A stretch of 64,000 bases of DNA from Dysidea avara (taxonomy: Eukaryota > Porifera > Demospongiae > Dictyoceratida > Dysideidae): contig NC_089274.1 of NCBI RefSeq assembly GCF_963678975.1, positions 26,511,053 through 26,575,052 of the forward strand, given 5' to 3'. The notes under the pieces are model-generated. The model made no database searches. It had not been told where the DNA came from and was given only the letters and a program-made list of their open reading frames with translations. The number at the start of each line of letters is the position of its first letter. Position 1 is the stretch's first letter. Of the stretch, positions 24,901-61,139 are shown in pieces. A program made the translations under genes and the position numbers.

Positions 24901-27900
24901 GCACGGGCGCTTAGCTATAATCTTTAATTGATAAGTCCCTGCACTGAAACAGAAGTCTATAGCAGCGAGACTAGCGAGACTAGCTTGCTCCTTAAGCTTC
25001 AGTGCTCTAAGGATATCTTGAAGGATATATTGTCTACAGGCAAGTTGATCACTGGTTAACTAATGCTGTCACATTCCCTGCACTGCCTGCAGCATTACTA
25101 CACACCAGGGTAAGGAATAAGTGCTGTACAGTGGCATAATGAATGGTAGTAAATACAGTTTTCGCATATTCCACTGCTCGTCTTCAGCGTTTAGAAGTGG
25201 GCTGCAGGTTCCCTAAGGGTGCTTACTAGCAAGATTCCATAATAAATCCAACTATAGAATGTGCAAAAACCAAAAATATGTCAGTCCAGTAGTCCAGTCC
25301 ACTGAAATAGTAATGCCCATATCAGGCTTAATATAACAACTTTTCATGGTAAAGTATTCAATGTCTGAACAAGTTTTATAAATGTCTGATCAAAAATAGT
25401 TTAGTTTAGGTGCTATGTCCTAGCATTTTTGTCTGCTTATTTCAAGCACTGATGGAGCATGTTACATTAGCTATACAAGGAGTAAGTGCTAGCTACAGGG
25501 AACGGGGGGGGGGGAGAGCGAAAAGTTATTTAACAACGTTTGTTAGTCCAAGGCCTCTATCAACTAGACATATAAGCTAGTGCTAGTTAGCTTACTTATA
25601 TATACACTGTACTTGACTGAATTTATTAGAGATGCTACAGGAGCAATGTATTATACAACGTACAGACACAAATGCATTCAACTGTAGTCTAGGTTGGAGT
25701 TCAAAGTTTTTGGTACAAACCTTACTGACTTTTTGTAATTTTTTTTTTATTAGTTACCACACTAAGTACACAGGATATGTCAGCTGATGGTGTATTTCAT
25801 CATACAGAGATGATTATTATGTAATTGAACAGCATGGAAATCTGTCATAATATGTAATCACTGTGGAAGTTTTTTTTGTTTACTACTGACAAAAAAAGAA
25901 AAGACAAGTGATAGCTGGAGAGCTGAAAAGTATATCTATCACTCATAATGCTAGAGACAGCATTATCAAGCTGTGACTGCTGATACTATTCTTCCTTAAA
26001 AGTCACGTGTACACCAATTTTTTTTTAAATTCTTCACAATGTATAGAGCTAGAGTGTGTATGGCTATTCCTACACAGTTTAGCCACCATAAATAGTGAAT
26101 GCACCATAAACTTACCGTTTAATTGAGCAGGCGGGTGTCGTGAGACTACATAACTAAGTAAGAATGCTTTCTGGCCCATCACTGAAGCCTAACCTCTAGT
26201 GTTAGGAATTAAATCTACACTACACAGCCTACCACTACAAGTACACGTTTTGTAAATATTTGTGCAGGTGCGACCTTTGTGACTTGTAAGCATAATGGAG
26301 TCTTTACAAGAGCATTGTTAGAGAACATTTATAGCTTGGTCCATGAGTTCAGTCCACAAAACATGTTAGGCCATTGCAGACCATATGAAAAGGCATCAAT
26401 TGTCAAAATTGCCTAGTAACATAGTAAGGGCTATTGTAAAACTTCACTATTTAGTTGACAATATTAAAATTCAATATTTTGCTTTCAGTTTTAATTACAT
26501 ACACTGCATACTACAACGGTCGAGACATAAATATAGCACGAGGTGAAGCCAAGTGCTATATTTTCTGTAGTGCACAAGTGTAAGCAGTACTTTAACTGGT
26601 TTAATATATAAATCCAGAGTTGCAATCAAGAATAAGTTAACCATTTAATACAGTTTATCATGACCTGGAACGTCACAGTGGTGGTGAGAAAACCAGTGCT
26701 TATTAGTGATTAGCAGAAGGTTAATTTGTAGCCATTATCACTGAGTTATCACACAATTTGTGATCCGTGAGATCCAGAATTCACTTGGCAGTGGGAGAGG
26801 AGGACAAGAACGACTGAGGAAGGCTAGCTACGATGTACAAGAGTAATGGACAGTTTGCACACCTATCTAATCGTTGTTCGTGAGCGTGGCCATCAATGTG
26901 ACAAAGCTGAAGGTGTGCCACTGAATCTAACCAAGGAGTTGGACTTACAATGATGGACAGTTTAGTGAACAATTTAAGACTGAATGGTATAATTATTGTA
27001 GTGGAATTACAAATATTTGTGTGCATAGCCAACAATCTGTTGTTAATTTCTATGGTAACATTGTTGACAGCTTGGTTAGTGGGGGCATTCCAGTATCTCT
27101 GTGGGTCATGTCGCATTCACACAAAGTGTGTTTTATCGTTATACACGATGGAAAATATAGCACTTTAGCTCAGTATGGAATATAAAGCACACTTTTCCCC
27201 TTTGAACATTTATATGGTATCATATTAAAGTCATGCACAGCACAAAAACTTACAGATAATGTGACAAGCAGCAAATATAGGACTACAGTACAACCCAAAT
27301 TAATAGCAATACCTTACACAACATTTAGTTCTACAAATGAAGGCTGTTGGTTTATACTATTTTCATCATGTACACTCAAATGGGATGTGGCCTGTCATTG
27401 AAACTGCTTAATAGGGCTTGCCTACATGACAGACATTTAAAAACCGGAAAAAAACAGCTACCAGGAAAAGTATATCTTTTTGATGAAAGGAGGCATATCC
27501 CTTATGTATAAGTACAAAAATTAAGGACAGCCTTGAGGCTTTGTCTAGAGAAGAGCACACAATAAACAAAAACAGTATAGAAGACACTTTTGTACATATT
27601 TTGTGGTTTGTTCAAGCACTTGCTTAGCAATGTATTTGGTGAATTATACGCTATACTATAACTAAATAATTTTCGCACAACTAACAATATAACATTTTTA
27701 GCTTTTTTCTGTATAATAAATTCAGCCCACTTGACACTCTGACTATAGCAATGTGTTTATTATTATTAGTACAGCAACAGTACGGCACGTGTAAAAACTG
27801 CCATTGGTACAGTTTTACACATGCCGTGCTGTTGCTGTACTAATAATAATAAACACATTGTTACATAATGCCGTCCTGACAAATCTCACAACTTTAACAA

Positions 27901-28898
27901 TCTGACACATTCCTTAAAAACAAATGAATCTCTTACTGTACATGACTCTGCATACGAACCTGTCTCATGTAGTAAACGCTGAACTGTTGATGCTTACCCT
28001 GAAAAGCTTCTAAGTATAGCTATGAAGTGATTGATACCATTCATACAAGCGACAAGCACCCAAAGGCCACCCATGTCCTCGCCCATGACAATACCTTCTC
28101 TATGCACCAGAAGGTTATCAGTTAATGTGAAACATTTATAGATGATGATAAACTTCTTATAGACCTTATTCATTTAGAACAGTAAGTGCCCTCTGATGTC
28201 ACGCGAAACCATACAAGGGTCCCTATTTACCATGGTGATGGCTTTTTGGACGCCATTTCGAGTTCTAAAAACTGGGCGAGCACAACGGTTGCTATCATGT
28301 TACCATGGTTATGGTACTGCAAATGGTGAATTTGGCAGAGAATTGTGATGTTACTATGGTTTTGGTACTGCAAATGGCAAATATTGGCGGACAATTCCTT
28401 CGCAATGGGTTATAAGCACTATGAAATTAATTCAGTGAATAAGGTCTATTGATTATTAAGAATTAAGACAATATACAGTATGCAAACAGAGGCCTAGACT
28501 CAGGGTTACCATACACCGATAGCCAGAGTGATCAGTGCAGGAGCCCTGGCAAGACTTAATTACTTAACTTACGGTACAAAATTAACTACACAGTAACAAA
28601 GTTCAGGTCAAGAGGTCCAATAGATCCCACTCCGGGGAAGCTCTAGAATTGAAAATTCTGTAAGAGTGGGAGATGGCAATACGAGCAGCCTGCTCAAACA
28701 GTAACCGTACAGTTTTCCTCAACACACAACAGCGATAGATTTTAAGCTGAAGTGCCAAGCACACATGTATGGCTACAAATTTATACGCGTTATATGCCGG
28801 CTATATACAGGGTGCGTTCAGTACTCACATATTTCACTGCAGTTGTGACCGACCGTAACCGAAAATATCGCTAATAGCACACACAATGCCAAATTCAT
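18945..28898 (-). CDS. PKD-domain type I membrane protein (PMEL/GPNMB/TMEM130-like), copy A
   Basis: Six exons: 28829-28898, 21077-21421, 19964-20257, 19812-19908, 19537-19757, 18945-19372. They total 1455 nt, 484 residues, phases consistent. Exon 1 is a signal peptide (MNLALCVLLAIFSVTVG). Exon 2 is an Asn-glycosylation-rich N-terminal domain with paired Cys. Exon 3 is a PKD-like domain with the hallmark FGDGN near residues 186-190. Exon 4 is a short NNGKKLYKEY linker. Exon 5 is a Cys-containing module (CWRLCDINNINC..) resembling the post-PKD region of PMEL/GPNMB. Exon 6 encodes a transmembrane helix (~345-370), then a ~115-residue tail with a basic stretch and YGTLL at ~448, a YxxPhi sorting signal. 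In vertebrates this family acts in melanosome and endolysosome membranes; the role here is unknown. Intron 1 is 7.4 kb and full of transposons. Its 3' end faces DNAL4, 246 bp away. Confidence 0.82.
20628..21024. mobile_element. MITE with TACC(G)TATTTGAC ends, in intron 2 of copy A
   Basis: The left end TACCTATTTGACCGGTTAGT and the right end (complement TACCGTATTTGACTGATTAA) form an inverted repeat. Inside, both sides are filled with 'tagtagccgc' type units. There is no coding capacity. The terminal TACCGTA is shared with elements at 23966 and 37596. Confidence 0.6.
22485..23120. mobile_element. Non-autonomous DNA transposon, TGTGACCCGCTGAGC ends
   Basis: A 636-bp element with inverted ends TGTGACCCGCTGAGC.. 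and ..GCTCAGCGGGTCACA, flanked by TA on both sides. The inner parts 'ctgacttgtttg' / 'caaacaagtcggg' extend the pairing. It lies in intron 1 of copy A and resembles the element at 31058-31690 in ends, target and length. Confidence 0.7.
23966..24160. mobile_element. Short MITE (TACCACATTTACTTGGTTAA ends)
   Basis: A 195-bp element: the left end TACCACATTTACTTGGTTAA and the complement of the right end (TACCGTATTTCCTTGGTTAA) match closely. Inner sequence adds weaker pairing (ggtgtggc / gctgtggc). There is no coding capacity. It lies in intron 1 of copy A. Confidence 0.65.
24422..25451. mobile_element. Foldback element with ~430-bp arms
   Basis: Left arm about 24422-24850, right arm about 25010-25451, spacer ~160 bp. 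The outer ends are CAGTGCTTGAAATAA and its complement, with ATGGAG repeated directly at 24416-24421 and 25452-25457. The arms match closely over long runs (for example the 'gcaggcagtgcagggaatgtgacagc' region and its complement). No open frame of note. It lies in intron 1 of copy A. Confidence 0.75.
25452..27750. other. Intronic stretch without other features
   Basis: Part of intron 1 of the PKD copy A gene. It contains a poly-G run near 25504 and two related 'aaatatagcac' segments near 26530 and 27150. I see no gene; the 111-codon minus-strand frame at 26781-27116 has no recognisable domain. Confidence 0.4.
27751..27860. repeat. Near-perfect 110-bp hairpin
   Basis: The left arm 27751-27801 (ATGTGTTTATTATTATTAGT.. 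through ACAGCAACAG and GCACGTGTAAAA) pairs with the right arm 27808-27860 with very few mismatches, leaving a loop of only a few bases. It could be a small MITE or a recently formed palindrome. Confidence 0.75.
28255..28395 (+). repeat. Two-copy ~60-bp tandem duplication
   Basis: The unit containing 'atgtta.catggttatggtactgcaaatgg' followed by 'ttggc.ga.aattg' occurs twice in direct order with a few differences. It lies in the distal part of intron 1 of copy A. Confidence 0.55.
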
Positions 28899-29736
28899 CT
28901 CAACTAAACACTCCAACTCCTAAAAGTCTTTCTATCCAGTTCTGTCGGCAGTATTTCATTTCCCGTTGCTCACTTCACATGATACTCTACTTGTACGCGT
29001 AAATATTATTTTTCCGGCGCTTACGTTACAGTACTGTATAGCCTAAATATTTCGAGGGGAAAATATTTCGAGGTTGAGCAATGTTAAATTTTTCGCGGAT
29101 TATTACGTAGCTATAAATTATGGTTTTGGGATCAGCTACACAATGAAAATCCATATATTAAACTTGGGATTGTTCGTAAATCCGTTGCTCGACGGCCGGT
29201 TAAGCCGGTGCTTGCAAATCCGCTTTTTTTTTTTGTTGTTGTTGCAAGTCATTAGCTAGCTAGTAGTAGCTACCATGCAACTTTGTAGAAGAAGGGACAT
29301 GACGTTATGATAAAAAAAGGAAAATAATGTATTGCTAATTAACATATGGGAATGTAAGTTTAAGGCAACATACATTATCTGAGAGGCAGCCTAGCTTCAA
29401 AGTAGGCATTGTACATGTCGGCATAACAACTGATACATGCATAGTATATCTTTAGTACAATGTTTAGGAACTAAACTAAAAGAAAACTTGTTTCACAGTG
29501 GAATGCATGAGAACTCAATCTTGCATGTACATGCAGTTGAATATGAATATCATGCAGTCATTGCACATGCTTAAGTCTTAAGTACGATACGATATATAGC
29601 TAGTTTGGTCGTTAAAAAAAAAATAGCTACATCCGTGTGTTGTGTGTGAACTACACATTCTTGTAATTGAATCATATGCATGCACTATAGTGTACAGTAC
29701 TGGATGAAACATATACTACCCACAAGCACAGTGTGA

Positions 29737-29999
29737 CAGGGGCGGTGGAGCAAACCAAAGAGTGAGTGAGGGGGCCAGGCCAGCTGTAAGCTGAAGACCA
29801 AAAAAAAGGTAGCTAACTACTTGCTGACGTTAGCTGCCCTCCACCAACAATATCTCCTTATAGCTAAGTAACGCAAGCTACACTGCTTCTCTGCATGAAT
29901 ACTGTGACTGTTCTATTAGAGTATCTCGATCTTTTCTTGCAAACATTGTCCCATAAAAGTGGGGAGGGGGGGAGTGGCCCCCTGTCTCCACCGCCTATG
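29737..29999. mobile_element. hAT-like MITE with 8-bp target duplication
   Basis: Ends CAGGGGCGGTGGAG and ..CTCCACCGCCTATG enclose 263 bp. The flanks CAGTGTGA (left) and CAGTGTGG (right) match at 7 of 8 positions, the length expected for hAT insertion. A full CTATTAGAGTATCTCGATC motif lies inside at 29905-29938. It sits between the two PKD genes. Confidence 0.75.
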
Positions 30000-30427
30000 C
30001 AGTGTGGTGAGGGGTAGGACAGTGTTGATTTCTCTTAAACTATACAGCTGTGATCCAAAACTAAAGATTATCTAAAAATTATTAAGCTGCATGTATACTA
30101 TGCATAATTATCTGATTAATAATCAATGTTTTGAGCACACATTGTACATACCTACAAAAACAATACACAAATGCAAAACACAAGTAATATTTAAAAAGCT
30201 GCACAATCACAGCACAAATAATAAGAAACTAATTACAAAAGTATATAATTACATAAGAGATTTATGATTGCACAGTCTTGTAGTTGAGTGTAGATGAGCA
30301 GGTCCAAAAGACTGAGGTAGAAACGTAATGTCACATGTGGTATATTCTGTACATTTTATGTCACACTTTCAGCAGTTATGTACAATGCAGTGAGTATGTG
30401 AACAGTGGTGTAATAATTGTAAGACTT

Positions 30428-55194
<24,767 letters not shown>

Positions 55195-55389
55195 CCTCAC
55201 TGCAACTAAGACAAATCGACATCAAACTTTTCGAGGTCACGAGAGTGAACTGATCGATAAAATGCGCGTGATACGAGCGGCGTAATATACACGCCACATT
55301 GCGCGTAATGTTATTTTTATGGTTTTGGAGAAGGAGACTCAGGAGTCAAAGTATAGGACGAGGTATTTGAACTGCTTGTATACAAGGGC
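55195..55389. promoter_or_regulatory. Divergent promoter region of PKD copy B and the LRRC14-like gene
   Basis: 195 bp lie between the two divergent start codons. The sequence is richer in CpG (for example 'gcgcgtgatacgagcggcgta') than the transposon-rich DNA around it, as expected of an animal promoter under DNA methylation. No specific factor site is claimed. Confidence 0.45.
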
Positions 55390-55843
55390 ATGGCAGGAAA
55401 ATCTGCAAAGATATCTCCATTGTTCACTCTCAGTGTAAAGGTGATACTACAGTCATGCACAGGAGAGCGCGCATGTAAAACTCTACCACCTCCCATGTTG
55501 CATTACCTCATGTATCGTGCTGTCACTGGTAAAATAGTGTCATTGGTACAGGAACTGGTGAGGTTTTGGCCAACAGAAATACTCAGTTTTGACTTTGAAA
55601 AGTTTTTTGATGAACAGAACATCACAGGTGACATCTACTTGAGAAAGTACCACTCCTGGTTCCACAGTTCACGTGATCCATCGCTGAAGCTGACATTGGA
55701 TGTGGCCATCGCTATAGCAAATGGACTGTATTTGAGGTGTTGTGATTGTGGATCAGAGTTAGCAACAGCTAAACAGTTGCATGTTGATCTATCGATGGTT
55801 GGGCTTGGAGAGTACCTTTTTGACGAGGAAGACAAAAAACTAG
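55390..55843 (+). CDS. LRRC14/PRAME-like gene, first coding exon only
   Basis: An open frame of 151 codons from ATG at 55390 to a GT donor (CTAG|GTGAGT) at 55843, phase 1. The segment LPPPMLHYLMYRAV..SLVQELVRFWP-TEILSFDFEKFF resembles the N-terminal part of LRRC14/PRAME-family proteins (pattern LP..L...L..A...LQ.LV..WP...LSF), and a later segment (KQLHVDLSMVGLGEYLFDEE) resembles their LDMTGL..DD region. In that family leucine-rich repeats follow. I found no further exon before 64000, so the rest lies beyond the window, or the gene is truncated. Family members act in ubiquitin-ligase or NF-kB contexts, but no role can be assigned here. Confidence 0.55.
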
Positions 55844-55849
55844 GTGAGT

Positions 55850-56130
55850 AGTGTGAGCATGCGTGCGTGCGTGTGTATGTGTGCATGCATGCATGCATGC
55901 ATAAAGTGTACATGTGTGTACATTCATAATTGTGGATGTGTGTATGCGTCTCTGTGTGTATTGCGTGTGTGTGTATTGCGTGTGTGCGCATGTGTGTGTG
56001 CGCATGTGTGTGTGCGCATGTGTGTGTGCGCGCGTGTGTGCGTGTGTGTTATTGAGCACATGGGTGTATGCATCCATCCATCGTTGGGTGTGTGTGTGTG
56101 TGTATACGTGGGTGCAATGCATGTACAGTG
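55850..56130. repeat. Interrupted GT/GC-rich microsatellite
   Basis: Alternating purine-pyrimidine sequence (TGTGTGTGCGCATGTGTGTG type) starts just after the splice donor of the LRRC14-like exon. Open frames in all directions across it are artefacts. Confidence 0.9.
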
Positions 56131-56714
56131 TGTAATGCATGTACAGTATGTATGCATTTATGTTAATTAACAATAGTTGTGGCATTGTTCTCACTGGTAT
56201 TAGTACTTTGGTAGTAGTAAAGCTGAAGCCAGTATATGGTTTACTGTCATGGTTGGTGTTAGCTTTACAACTTAACGGCTATGATTTTTATCAGAGTTTG
56301 CACCAACTTTGGTATTTATACAATCCCTTTTGTGTGCAAAATTCCAGGTAATCAGATCATGCGATTGCAGTTATGATGCTGTGTTACTTGCCTGGTTGCT
56401 AATTGTTACTCAATTTGTTTGCTAATGGCCACTCTATTTAATCACACAATTGATTATGTAACCTTAGTCACATGATTGAATTGGTTACTGTGGAATTCAG
56501 AATAAACACACAAAATATGCGAACTTTATCTATCGCGTTTCTCAAAGTACTATTACTTTTAAAAAGTAACTACCCAACACTGCCAGTGTTCCACACCAGT
56601 GTGTTGTTATTACTATAAGGAACAAAGAAATAAACAAAGAAAACATGATTTTCACATGTCATTTGTAACTCTTTACAGTGGAGTTGCTCACCAGGTATAC
56701 ATAGTGCAGGCCAC

Positions 56715-57197
56715 TTGCTAATCAAAGGGCATGGCACTCGTTTCCTTCGTGAGTATTCATCCCGTTTTGTATGGGATGAATACTCGCAAAGGAAACAGGC
56801 GCCATGCCCTTTAAATAGTGAGTTTTTTAATCACTCGCCATGAGCGAGTGCGACGTTACATTTGAGCGGTATCGTACATTGGCAGGAACAGCTGCAGTGA
56901 AGTTGAATGGTGGGCAAAGTAGTTGTGAAAACCCACCGCACTGAAGTGAATGCAGAAGTACATGGACTGGCCAAACAATTTGTGTTGTAAAGTTCAATAA
57001 GTAAATAAAAAACATAGTTACTGCCACTGTGTTACAGTTACAAGTAGTACCACTCAAATGCAATGTCATCTCGCACAAGTACGAGTGATTTGAAAACTCA
57101 CTAATTAAATAGCGTGACATCTGTTTCGCTCATGAGTATTCATCCGAAATGAAACAGGAGAGTGAAATGGGTGCCACGCCTTTTAATTAGTGAGTTA
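56715..57197. mobile_element. Element with two related hairpins
   Basis: A hairpin at 56725-56820 (AAGGGCATGGC..CGTTTCCTT.. around GTATTCATCCC / GGGATGAATAC) and a related hairpin at 57085-57195 (..GAGTATTCATCC.., ending in GGTGCCACGCCTTTTAATTAG). Their outer ends are inverted relatives of each other, so the whole may be one ~480-bp element. Confidence 0.5.
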
Positions 57198-58104
57198 CTA
57201 CTTCGTTACATAATTATATTATAGTAACATGCTACTTGTTTTCTAAATTATCTAACACCCAGACACATGTATTTCAAACATTGTTTGCACTTTGGAGAGG
57301 TATGCCTTTAATGGGAGGTACAGATTCTCTACAAATTTCCATTAAACATTCACGGAATAATACGAAATTTTGCTATGAAGGAAAACCTATGATGTCATTA
57401 ATTATTATCTAAAAGATTGTGGTAAAATGGATCAATCCCTTTTTTAGCCAAAGAATTGCTCATGTGATCTGGTGTGTATGCTATCATCTGGTAGTTACAC
57501 ACTGCAGTATAAAAGTAGAGTCCTGGTGGAGTGCCTGTAACAAGTCTTCAAGTGAGGCTCACTTCCAACTACCTTACCCAGTCCATAGCAAGCAAGACTG
57601 AGTCTGCGAGCAAGATGCTTTCTGCAACACTCTGCATGTTACTACAAAGTCTCCGAGCTTTGTACTCTAATAGAACACACACCAGATGGCAAGGTGAAGC
57701 ACAGATTAACTGCCTGAGAGGTAAATTCACTCACTTATGTATATCAGGCAATTGTAATTCTAATAAAACACACTGTGTAGTAAATTTAGTAGTGCAATTT
57801 TTGAAAACGGGTCATCTATATAGGAGCTGGTATAGAACTAAATTTTTTTATCCATTAGGCTGAATGTTGGTGCTAACTATTTGATGTCATTAGTTTCCTT
57901 CAATCTGTCTGAAGCTGTGAGTTGTTAGTTGGTAAATTGGATGTGTACGTACACATCATGTGGGAATACCCCTTTTCACAAAACTGGTCACAATATTACA
58001 CAATTATAGTTAATGACAGCACTGCAACTTGCTAGAAAAAAAGGGTAATGTATTTCAAGTCACTGCTTTTTTAAAGCAATGAATCACAAGTGTTGCTGAT
58101 TAGT

Positions 58105-58428
58105 TAAATCTAAACCAAAACAGCCAAGCTGTAAAAAAAGAGTGCGGCCCCCAAGGTGGAAAAAAGATGTGAAATCCAAGGTGGCGGCCAACAAATAGCT
58201 GTGATGGTAGGTCAATGGCAAAAATTTTAATTACGACAATTCAGGTGAATTTGTGTTGCCTCCTCCACTAGGATTCGGCACCAAATTTACCTGAATTGTT
58301 GTAATTAAAAATTTTGCCATTAACCTACTACCATCACAGCCATTTCTTGGCCGCCACCTTGGATTTCACATATTTTTTTCACCTTGGGGGCCGCACTCTT
58401 TTTTTACAGCTTGGCTGTTTTGGTTTAG
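58105..58428. mobile_element. Hairpin element preceding satellite array 1
   Basis: A ~324-bp near-perfect palindrome. The outer parts are AAACCAAAACAGCCAAGCTG and its complement, then 'gtgcggcccccaaggtg' and 'gatgtgaaatccaaggtggc' with complements. The loop is between 'caattcaggtgaattt' and 'aaatttacctgaattg'. A second copy is at 61708-62028. Confidence 0.8.
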
Positions 58429-58619
58429 ATATCACTTCGTTTTGTATTGCAAGCCACAAAGCTGGCCATATGGATTTGATGCTTCTTTTTAACTTGTAAG
58501 GAATTGTGGAAGAAAGAAGGTAATTGTGTGTATAGCTTTTGTCTGATGAAATATTTGTATATTTAACATTGAATGATGATTATCACATACTGTAGTTAAT
58601 AAGGTGACTTCTTACATAA

Positions 58620-60170
58620 CTGAACTGTAGCTGAAACTCTCATTGTTTGTAGCTGAACTCTTTTCAGGGTGATTTGTTTCTAGTTGAACTCTCTACAGGA
58701 TGATTTGTTCTAGCTGAACTCTCTACAGGGTGATTTGTTTGCAGCTCAACTCTCTACATGGTGATTTCTTTGTAGCTGAGCTCTCTACAAGGTGACTTGT
58801 TCAAGCTGAACTCTCTACAAGGTGGCTGAATTCTCTACAGGGTGATTTGTTTGCAACTGGACTCTCTACAAGATGATTTGTTTCTAGCTGATCTCTTCAT
58901 TCTCTACAGGATGATTTGATTGTAGCTGAACTCTCTACAGGATGGTTACTTTGTAGCTGATCTCTCTACAGGGTGACTTGTTTCTAGCTGATCTCTGGAT
59001 GACTTGTTTCTAGCTGATCTCTCTACATGGTGACTTGTTTCTAGCTGAACTCTCTATATGGTTATCTATTTGTAATTGAACTTTCTACAGGATGGTATCT
59101 TTGTAGCTGCTCTCTCTACGGGGTGACTTGTTTCTAGCTGATCTCTCTACAGGGTGAACTTGTTTCTGGCTGAACTCTCTACAGATGATTTGTTTGCAGC
59201 TAAACTCTCTACATGGTGGTTTCTTTGTAGCTGAACTCTCTACAAGGTGATTTCTTCTAGCTGATCTCTTTACAGGGTGATCTATTCGTAGCTGAACTTT
59301 CTACACAGTGATTTGTTTGCAGCTGAACTCTTTATATGATGGTTTCTTTGTAGCTGAACTCTCTACAAGGTAACTTCTTCTAGCTGATCTCTCCATAGGG
59401 TGACTTGTTTGTAGCTGAACTATCTGCAGGGTGATTTGTTTGTAGTTGAACTCTCTACAAGGTGATCCTTCTAGCTGATCTCTCTACAGGATGACTTTTT
59501 CTAGCTGAACTCTCTACAGGGTGATCTGTTCATAGCTGCACTCTCCACAGGGTGATATGTTTGCAGCTGAACTTTCTACATGGTGGTTTCTTTGTAACAA
59601 AACTCTCTATAAGGTGATGTCTTGTAGCTGATCTCTCTACTGGATCACTAATTGTTTCTAGCTGATCTCTCTATAGAGTTATAACTTTCTCTATAGAGTT
59701 ATAAGTTATAACATGTTTGTATAGCTGAACTCTTTACAGAGTGATTTTTTTGATTGGTTACTGAACTCTCCAGCTACACGGTGACTTGTTTGTACTACAG
59801 AGTGACTTGTTTGTAGTTGAACTCTCTACAGAGTGACTTACTTGTAGCTGAACATTGCATAAAGTGTATTATAACTTGTTTGTAGATGATCTAGATGAAC
59901 TCTCTACTGGGTAGCTTTTTTGTAGCTGAACCCTTTATGCAGTGACTTGTTTGTAACTGAATTCTCTACAGAGAGACTTGTTGTAGCTGAGCTCTCTACA
60001 AGGTGGCTGAATTCTCTTCAGTGTGACTTATAATGTTCTGAATCTCTACAGCAACATATTTGTAGCTGAACTCTCTACAGGGTGACTTGCTTGTAGCTGA
60101 ATTGTCTATAAGATTAACTGTTTGTAGCTGAACTCCCCACAGAATAACTTGCAATGTCATATAATTCTAT
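58620..60170 (+). repeat. 31-bp minisatellite, array 1 (~1.55 kb)
   Basis: About 50 diverged monomers with the core TAGCTGAACTCTCTACAGGG followed by TGATTTGTTTG. Monomers vary in the GAACT/GATCT position and in the spacer (TTTGTTTG, TTTCTTTG, CTTCTTC). The right part (59640-60170) is more degenerate. It starts ~190 bp after the hairpin element at 58105-58428. Confidence 0.95.
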
Positions 60171-61139
60171 AATGGAGTAGGTTACAAACGTAGCTGGATG
60201 CTCTATTAGGGTGACTGTTCTATTAGAGTATCTCGATCTCGCATATGCCACACGTAGTTGGCTTTGAATCATAACTCAGTAGTTTGTAGTCCGATTCTTC
60301 TGTACTACTGCAAGGACTTTCTATGATAATTATTCCAGCAACACACCGATTTTCAGCTCACTGCTCTAAGCGGTTTGCCTGGTAGGCGTGAAAACTAATA
60401 GTTTTTTAATTCATAAAAATCGATTGCGTAATTGTGACACAGGTTGGGTTTTGTGTCATATCTCGATGGCCTTTAACTGGATTCCTTTCAAACCACAAAA
60501 AGGCACTCCTACAATAGTTACCCCATCTACATAGCAAATTTCAGCTCATTCCTTCAAGCGGTTTACCCTGTGGGCATGACAGACCTTCGACCTTATTTTA
60601 TACACATAATCGGTCATAACTCCGTGAATGTTCATCGGATTCCTACCAAACGTGATACTGATATTCGCCTTAATGAGCCCTTTAAGTGTGCCAAAGTTCA
60701 GCCCGATTGGAGCATGCATTCGTGTTTTGTGGCGGATTTTGCAAAGTGTGCGAAAAGAAGTAGTAGTAGAAGAAGAAAAAAATGAAGAAAAAACCCCAAA
60801 CTTTGGCCGCTCGTATCTCGGAAATGGCTGGAGCGATTTTCTTCCAATTTGGAATGTGGACTCCCCTACCTAGCCGGCACGTCTGTAGCAACTTTGGTTT
60901 AAATCGGATAAGGAATCACGGAGCTACAAAGGTGTGAAAACCGCGTTTACTTTCTTCCTGTAAATATACTCACGGTGTGGCGCGTCGGCTTCTTGGGCCA
61001 CACAACACACTACCGTGTGTCTTGATGTATAACACACCACATAATTATTATTGCTAAAATGTATTCTCTTAGAAGTTCATCAAGTTATTTTACTAACTTT
61101 GTTTATACGATAGTACTGTATAGTAGGGATCACAAAGGA
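60171..61139. other. Spacer between the satellite arrays
   Basis: No gene is visible. Two CTATTAGAG motifs occur at 60193-60240. Two similar segments (about 60330-60385 and 60530-60575, 'tttcagctcactgctctaagcggttt' and 'tttcagctcattccttcaagcggttt') suggest an old internal duplication. Confidence 0.45.

Noticed and set aside
26781-27168. Opposed open frames of 111 and 72 codons
   Set aside because: No domain, no splice context and no similarity; they lie in a transposon-rich intron.
55635-56194. Long open frames on both strands around 55850-56170
   Set aside because: The part beyond the LRRC14-like exon is GT-rich simple sequence; the antisense frames are shadows of the exon and the repeat.
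60682-60891. Frames over the purine-rich stretch near 60760
   Set aside because: A GAAGAA-rich low-complexity run keeps several frames open; nothing else supports coding.
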